Shown here in pieces: positions 58,829 to 64,000 of a stretch of 64,000 nucleotides of DNA. The stretch is from contig JANINW010000011.1 in the NCBI GenBank assembly GCA_024508935.1, positions 167,571 through 231,570 on the forward strand. The letters run 5' to 3'. The translations under genes were made by a program, and so were the position numbers. Numbering within the stretch: the stretch's first letter is position 1; the number at the start of each line of letters is the position of its first letter. Source of the DNA: Flavipsychrobacter sp. (GTDB taxonomy: Bacteria > Bacteroidota > Bacteroidia > Chitinophagales > Chitinophagaceae). The notes under the pieces were generated by a model, which saw nothing but the letters and a program-made list of their open reading frames with translations, had not been told where the DNA came from and ran no database searches.

Positions 58829-59314
58829 TTATTCAGGCTTTTTATAAGAAGCCGTTTTTTTCCAGCCGGTATCAGTAGGTTTTCCTATCGCGTCCATTTT
58901 TCGCGCAAGCTCTTTCAAAAAGTCAGGGCCGAAGTTGGCATTACCTATGTGTTTTTCTTTACTGCCCATTTTCAGGTCGTACACAATAGCCGGTACATCT
59001 GTTATAATAGCTTCGTATAGCTCTTTACAAGTATCCATACGGTACGAGGTCGCTTCTTTTAAGATCTTATCTGTTTTAGCAGTACCTATATTCTTTTCAT
59101 AAGTACCATCGGGCTGTGCATACAGGCGGCCGGTATACCTTACCAATCCACTCTTATATATTTCTATTACGTAGTTGGGGCAGGTACCAAAGCAATTGGT
59201 ACGTTCCATTTTTATATAACTAACGTCTTTAGACGAACCTGCTTTTTTAGCCGTTGCACATGAACCAAACGCAATTGCCAGTAAAACCGTAATACCCAAA
59301 AGTTTTTTCTTCAT
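58829..59314 (-). CDS. Putative lipoprotein (DUF6438-like)
   Basis: LLAIAFGSC lipobox; ISY-type pattern YIKMERTNCFGTCPNYVIEIYKSGLVRYTG. Confidence 0.75.
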   Translation of the reverse strand: MKKKLLGITVLLAIAFGSCATAKKAGSSKDVSYIKMERTNCFGTCPNYVIEIYKSGLVRYTGRLYAQPDGTYEKNIGTAKTDKILKEATSYRMDTCKELYEAIITDVPAIVYDLKMGSKEKHIGNANFGPDFLKELARKMDAIGKPTDTGWKKTASYKKPE

Positions 59315-59380
59315 TTTTTATATTTTTCGCAGTTCAAAGATAATCTTTCGCTTAGAGCCCTTTAAATTTTTATTGCAAAT

Positions 59381-60496
59381 ATGTTGCCAAACCCAGACAC
59401 TAATGAACTGCTGCACCGCATAGCTTTAACATTTGTAAAAGAAACCGGCCCCAAGCGTGCCCGTGTGCTATTGCAGCATTACCCGACAGCCACCGATATT
59501 TTTAAAGCGCCGCTAAAAGAACTGAAGCAGATAGACGGGATGGGCGAGCTACGTGCACGTGCTTTCAAAGACCCCAAAGTAATGGAGCAGGCTGAAGAGC
59601 AGCTAAAATTTGTGCTAAAACACGGTGTACATCCTTTATGGCTGAACGATGATAATTATCCTTCCCGCCTGAAGCAATGTGCTGATGCACCCATATTACT
59701 TTATTACAGGGGCAGCACAGCACTTGAAATGCAAAAGCATGTAGCTATAGTAGGTACGCGTAAGTATACCGATTATGGCCAAAAACTTTGTGAAGACCTG
59801 GTAGAAGGCCTGGCGAATGAAGAAAATATACTGATAGTAAGCGGGCTGGCCCACGGTATAGACACTATTGCGCATAAAGCTGCTGTAGAGAGAGGTTTGC
59901 CAACCGTAGGCGTGCTGGGGCATGGCCTGGATATGATCTATCCGTCTACCAACCGTACACTGGCTAAGCAAATGCTGGAGCATGGAGGTTTACTGTCAGA
60001 ATTTCCATCCGGCACCAAACCCGACCGGGGCAATTTTCCTATGCGCAACAGGGTAGTGGCCGGCCTGTGTGATGTGACTATTGTAGTAGAAAGCGATATA
60101 AAAGGCGGCTCTCTTATCACAGCGCGCATTGCAGATAGTTATAACCGCGATGTAGCGACATTCCCGGGCCGTGTGAAGGACACTAAATCATCCGGCTGCA
60201 ACGAGCTGATACGTACCAACATTGCCAATATGATAACCTGTGCCGATGACCTGATGGAACTGATGAACTGGAACAAATCGAAAAAGAAGAAACCGGTACA
60301 GAGACAACTATTCATACAGCTATCGCCGGAAGAGCAGGTGGTAATTGATATACTGCAAACAAAGGATAGCGTACATGCCGATGAACTATTGCACCAATCG
60401 AACCTTGGCAGTTCTATATTAGCTGCTACTCTTTTGCAACTGGAAATGCAGGGACTTGTAAAAGCATTACCCGGTAAAATGTACAGAACGAATTAA
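59381..60496 (+). CDS. dprA: DNA-processing protein DprA
   Basis: VAIVGTRKYTDYG, VSGLAHGIDTIAHKAA, GNFPMRNRVVAGLCDVTIVVES, C-terminal winged helix. Confidence 0.93.
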   Translation: MLPNPDTNELLHRIALTFVKETGPKRARVLLQHYPTATDIFKAPLKELKQIDGMGELRARAFKDPKVMEQAEEQLKFVLKHGVHPLWLNDDNYPSRLKQCADAPILLYYRGSTALEMQKHVAIVGTRKYTDYGQKLCEDLVEGLANEENILIVSGLAHGIDTIAHKAAVERGLPTVGVLGHGLDMIYPSTNRTLAKQMLEHGGLLSEFPSGTKPDRGNFPMRNRVVAGLCDVTIVVESDIKGGSLITARIADSYNRDVATFPGRVKDTKSSGCNELIRTNIANMITCADDLMELMNWNKSKKKKPVQRQLFIQLSPEEQVVIDILQTKDSVHADELLHQSNLGSSILAATLLQLEMQGLVKALPGKMYRTN

Positions 60497-60530
60497 TAAT
60501 AAAGCCCGGCTAAGACCGGGCTTTATTAAT
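60497..60530. terminator. Bidirectional terminator
   Basis: AATAAAGCCCGGCTAAGACCGGGCTTTATT. Confidence 0.8.
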
Positions 60531-60546
60531 TTTCAAAGTTTTCTTG

Positions 60547-61850
60547 TTATACTATCTCACCTTCCAGGTCGTAATCGTAAGCTTTGGTTATTTTTACATT
60601 TACGAAATCACCTATCGGTAGTTCATCGTCTGTATTAATGATCACCTCGTTGTCCACTTCCACACTATCAAATTCAGTACGGCCCAGGTAGCGGCCGGCT
60701 TCAATTTTATCTACCAGTACTTTATATGTATTACCTATTTTTTCCTGGTTCTTTTCAAAAGATATTTCCTGCTGTACTTCCATTATTTCCTGGGCGCGGG
60801 CTTCTTTTTCTTCTGCAGGAATGTTATCAACAAGGCCGTAAGCAGAAGTATTTTCTTCGTGAGAATAAGTGAAAATACCTACGCGGTCGAGGCGTACTTT
60901 TTCGAGGAATGTTTTCAGTTGTTCTACATCATCTCTCGTCTCCCCAGGGAAACCAGCTATCAATGTACTGCGCAGGCAAATGCCGGGTACCTTATCGCGT
61001 ATGGCATCTACCAGGTCATATATTTCCTGTGTTTCCATCTGGCGCTTCATAGCTTTCAGCATATTGTCGGATATATGCTGTAGTGGCATATCCAGGTAAT
61101 TGCAGATATTCTCGCGTTCACGCATCACATCCAGTATATCCAGCGGGAACTTTGACGGGTAGGCGTAGTGCAAACGGATCCAGTGCAAGCCCGGTACATC
61201 AGAAAGATGTTTCAGCAGCTCGCTTAGTGCACGTTTTTTATAAATATCCAGGCCGTAGTAAGTTCCTGTGCTATCAGCATGATTTCCTTTACACCCATAG
61301 ACACCAGCTTCTTTGCTTCTGCTACGATTTCTTCTATAGTTTTGGAAACATGCCCGCCACGCATTAGTGGTATAGCGCAGAAAGAGCAGGTACGGTTGCA
61401 GCCTTCTGATATTTTCAGGTAGGCATAATGTTTAGGCGTAGCCAGCAGGCGTTCACCTACCAGCTCCTGCTTATAGTCTGCATTGAATTGTTTCAGTATC
61501 AAAGGTAGTTCCATCGTACCGAACCAGGCATCTACCTCGGGTATCTCGTTTTTCAGGTCGTTGCGGTAGCGTTCGCTCAGGCAGCCGGTCACATATACTT
61601 TGTCCAGTTTGCCATCGCGTTTTAGTTCTACTTGCTCCAGTATGGTATTTACACTTTCTTCTTTGGCCTTATCTATAAAGCCGCAAGTGTTTACCACTAC
61701 TATATTATGGTCAAGCTTTGCATTTTCATGCATCACTTTAATGCCGTTGGCATTTAATTGCCCGCTCAATACTTCACTGTCCACCATATTCTTGGAGCAC
61801 CCAAGTGTTATGATGTTTACCTTGTCACGTTTTATTGATTTCGTTTTCAC
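60547..61850 (-). pseudogene. rimO: Ribosomal protein S12 methylthiotransferase RimO, split by a frameshift into 61224-61850 (N-term) and 60547-about 61266 (C-term)
   Basis: N-part IITLGCSKNMVDSE, NTCGFIDKAKEES, ISEGCNRTCSFCAIPLMRG; C-part in another frame YYGLDIYKKRALSELLKHLSDVPGLHWIRLHYAYPSKFP plus TRAM domain. Confidence 0.87.
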
Positions 61851-61877
61851 TATATCCTTTATTGAGTATGATGAAGC

Positions 61878-63296
61878 TTATTTTTTACGCATGAACAGGC
61901 GTATAGGCACACCGGTAAAATTGAAATGTGTACGTATCTTATTCTCCAGGAAGTTTTTATACGATTCCTTGATAGCATCCGGGTAGTTTGCAAAGAATGC
62001 AAAAGATGGCACCGCCGTAGGCACCTGCGATATAAATTTTATCTTCACAGAATTACCACGTGTCATTGGCGGCGGGAAACGTTCTATTTCCTTTAGCATT
62101 ATTTCGTTGAGCTGAGAAGTAGCTATGCGGCGGTTACGGTTTTTAAACACCTCGATAGCCTTTTCCATAGCCTGGAATATGCGCTGCTTTTCTGTTGCCG
62201 ATATAAATATTACCGGTACGTCTGTAAATGGTGCAATTCTTTGCTTTACTATTTTTTCGTAGTCGCGTGCAGTATTGGTTTCTTTTTCTACCAGGTCCCA
62301 TTTGTTTACCAGTATCACTATGCCTTTGCCCTTGCGGGTTGCCAGGCTGAAGATGCTAACGTCCTGTGCGGTAACACCGTTTACTGCGTCTATCACCAGC
62401 AGGCATACATCAGCTTCATCCATAGCACGTATGGCACGTATCACCGAATAGAATTCCAGATCTTCATGCACATTCTTTTTCTTGCGCAGGCCTGCTGTGT
62501 CTATCAATGTAAATTCCTTGCCGAATAAATTGTAGTTGGTATGTATGGTATCGCGCGTAGTGCCGGGTATGTTTGAAACGATCGTACGTTCTGATCCTAT
62601 CAGCGCATTCAGCAGGGTAGACTTACCTGCATTGGGCTGGCCTATGATGGCAAACTTTGGTACTTCCGGTTCTTTGTATTCCGTTTCGTCTTCTTCGTTC
62701 TCTTCTACATTATCCAGGTCATAGTCAACAAATTCTTCTTCTTCACCATCACCCAGTTCCAGCTTGGCCAGTACTTTATCTCTTTTAATTTCTTTTTCGG
62801 GGGTAATATGTTCTGTCACTTCATCCAGCAACTCACCGGTACCGCTACCGCTAATAGACGAGATAAAGAATATTTTATCGAAACCGAGGGAGTAAAATTC
62901 TGTAGCTTCCAGGGCACGGGCAGGATTATCTACTTTGTTTACCACCAGCAATACAGGCTTGGTAGTACGGCGCAGCAGGTCGGCCATTTCTTCATCCTGG
63001 TCGGTAATGCCGGTAGCCGTATCGCAAACGAACATAAGCAGGTCAGCTTCATCCAGTGCTATCTGTACCTGTTTGCGTATCTCTTTTTCAAAAACATCTT
63101 CAGACCTGGCCACAAATCCACCTGTATCTATTACGTTAAATGCCTTCCCGTTCCAGTCGGCCACACCGTACTGGCGGTCGCGTGTAACGCCGCTTACGTC
63201 ATCCACAATAGCCTTGCGTTGCTCCAGTAGCCGGTTGAATAAAGTAGACTTCCCTACATTGGGCCTTCCCACTATTGCAACAGTAAATCCTGCCAT
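61878..63296 (-). CDS. der: Ribosome biogenesis GTPase Der (EngA)
   Basis: Two G domains (GRPNVGKSTLFNRL, GQPNAGKSTLLNAL), NKVD, NKWD, KH-like C-terminus. Confidence 0.95.
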   Translation of the reverse strand: MAGFTVAIVGRPNVGKSTLFNRLLEQRKAIVDDVSGVTRDRQYGVADWNGKAFNVIDTGGFVARSEDVFEKEIRKQVQIALDEADLLMFVCDTATGITDQDEEMADLLRRTTKPVLLVVNKVDNPARALEATEFYSLGFDKIFFISSISGSGTGELLDEVTEHITPEKEIKRDKVLAKLELGDGEEEEFVDYDLDNVEENEEDETEYKEPEVPKFAIIGQPNAGKSTLLNALIGSERTIVSNIPGTTRDTIHTNYNLFGKEFTLIDTAGLRKKKNVHEDLEFYSVIRAIRAMDEADVCLLVIDAVNGVTAQDVSIFSLATRKGKGIVILVNKWDLVEKETNTARDYEKIVKQRIAPFTDVPVIFISATEKQRIFQAMEKAIEVFKNRNRRIATSQLNEIMLKEIERFPPPMTRGNSVKIKFISQVPTAVPSFAFFANYPDAIKESYKNFLENKIRTHFNFTGVPIRLFMRKK

Positions 63297-63381
63297 ATTT
63301 TTAAATTAGTGCGCAAAGGTACTACTAATATGTGCAGCTTCCTTATATAATGCCTATTTTTACTGCCTTATTTAGCGAAAA

Positions 63382-63696
63382 TTGACTGACAGAATAGAGA
63401 AATTAAAGGCATTTTTAGCACAATCGCCCGACGATTGTTTCCTGAACCATGCCCTGGCCCTGGAATATGTTAAAACAGGCGATGAGCACCATGCCCGGAC
63501 CAGCTTTGAAAAGAATCTCGCGTACGACCCCTCTTATGTAGCCACATATTACCATTTAGGCAAGCTGCTGGAACGTACAGGGCACGAAGCTGAAGCTGTG
63601 GCTACCTATGAAAAAGGTATGCAGGTGGCTAAAGCGGCCGGCGATAATCATAGCTATAACGAATTGCAAAGCGCTTACGAAGACCTGGTTTATTAA
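63382..63696 (+). CDS. Small tetratricopeptide repeat protein
   Basis: NHALALEYVKTGDEHHARTSFEKNLAYDPSYVATYYHLGKLLERTGHEAEAVATYEKGM. Confidence 0.85.
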   Translation: MTDRIEKLKAFLAQSPDDCFLNHALALEYVKTGDEHHARTSFEKNLAYDPSYVATYYHLGKLLERTGHEAEAVATYEKGMQVAKAAGDNHSYNELQSAYEDLVY

Positions 63697-63698
63697 GT

Positions 63699-64000
63699 AT
63701 GGATCTGTTAAAATCATTTCAGCAACATTGGGCCAGGCTGGGCTATGGCAGCAACGGCCGGCAGATATTATTGGCAGTAAGCGGCGGGGTAGACTCTATG
63801 GTGATGGCAGACCTGTTCCTGCAGAGCGGTATTGATTTCGGTCTGGCACATTGTAATTTCCAGTTGCGGGGCGAAGAAGCCGATAAAGATGAAGCCCTGG
63901 TGCAGCAATGGGCCGATGACCATAAAGTAGTTTTCTACAATACCCGTTTCAATACCAAAGAAAAAACGGAAGAATGGAAAAAGGGTGTGCAGGAAACAGC
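63699..64000 (+). CDS. tilS: tRNA(Ile)-lysidine synthase, 5' part (runs off window; absent from ORF track)
   Basis: ATG at 63699: MDLLKSFQQHWARLGYGSNGRQILLAVSGGVDSMVMADLF...AHCNFQLRGEEADKDE; PP-loop SGGVDS. Confidence 0.88.
   Translation, partial: MDLLKSFQQHWARLGYGSNGRQILLAVSGGVDSMVMADLFLQSGIDFGLAHCNFQLRGEEADKDEALVQQWADDHKVVFYNTRFNTKEKTEEWKKGVQET

Noticed and set aside
1-64000. Search for tRNA/rRNA genes, IS elements, toxin-antitoxin or phage-defence genes
   Set aside because: No transposase, integrase, restriction, toxin or RNA-gene signature was recognised in the ORFs or intergenic gaps by eye.

Overview
A 64 kb stretch of chromosome from a Bacteroidota bacterium, probably Chitinophagales-like. 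The lineage call rests on T9SS C-terminal domains, TAnnTTTG-type promoters and gene content. It is about 90% coding and mostly housekeeping: pruA, coaX, lptC, mqnE, parC, der, dprA, tilS, meaB, a cysteine desulfurase, ABC/MATE transporters and glycan-precursor genes. I found no rRNA, tRNA, CRISPR array, phage or IS element. The accessory parts are: (1) a compact exosortase cassette (about 4.25-6.0 kb) with one PID-CTERM-like substrate, an exosortase-family enzyme and a small membrane partner, in which two genes share an undescribed-looking promoter architecture of GTTAA direct repeats phased at exactly 22 bp; (2) three tandem paralogous GT-C-like membrane proteins; (3) four tandem T9SS-secreted proteins with a constant C-terminal body and variable heads, followed by two more large T9SS proteins (a PhoX/phytase-like fusion and a type-B gliding-CTD protein); (4) a two-component cluster and a di-heme peroxidase/cytochrome pair; (5) rimO interrupted by an apparent 4-nt deletion frameshift. 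Family assignments come from reading motifs in the translations; no database search was run.
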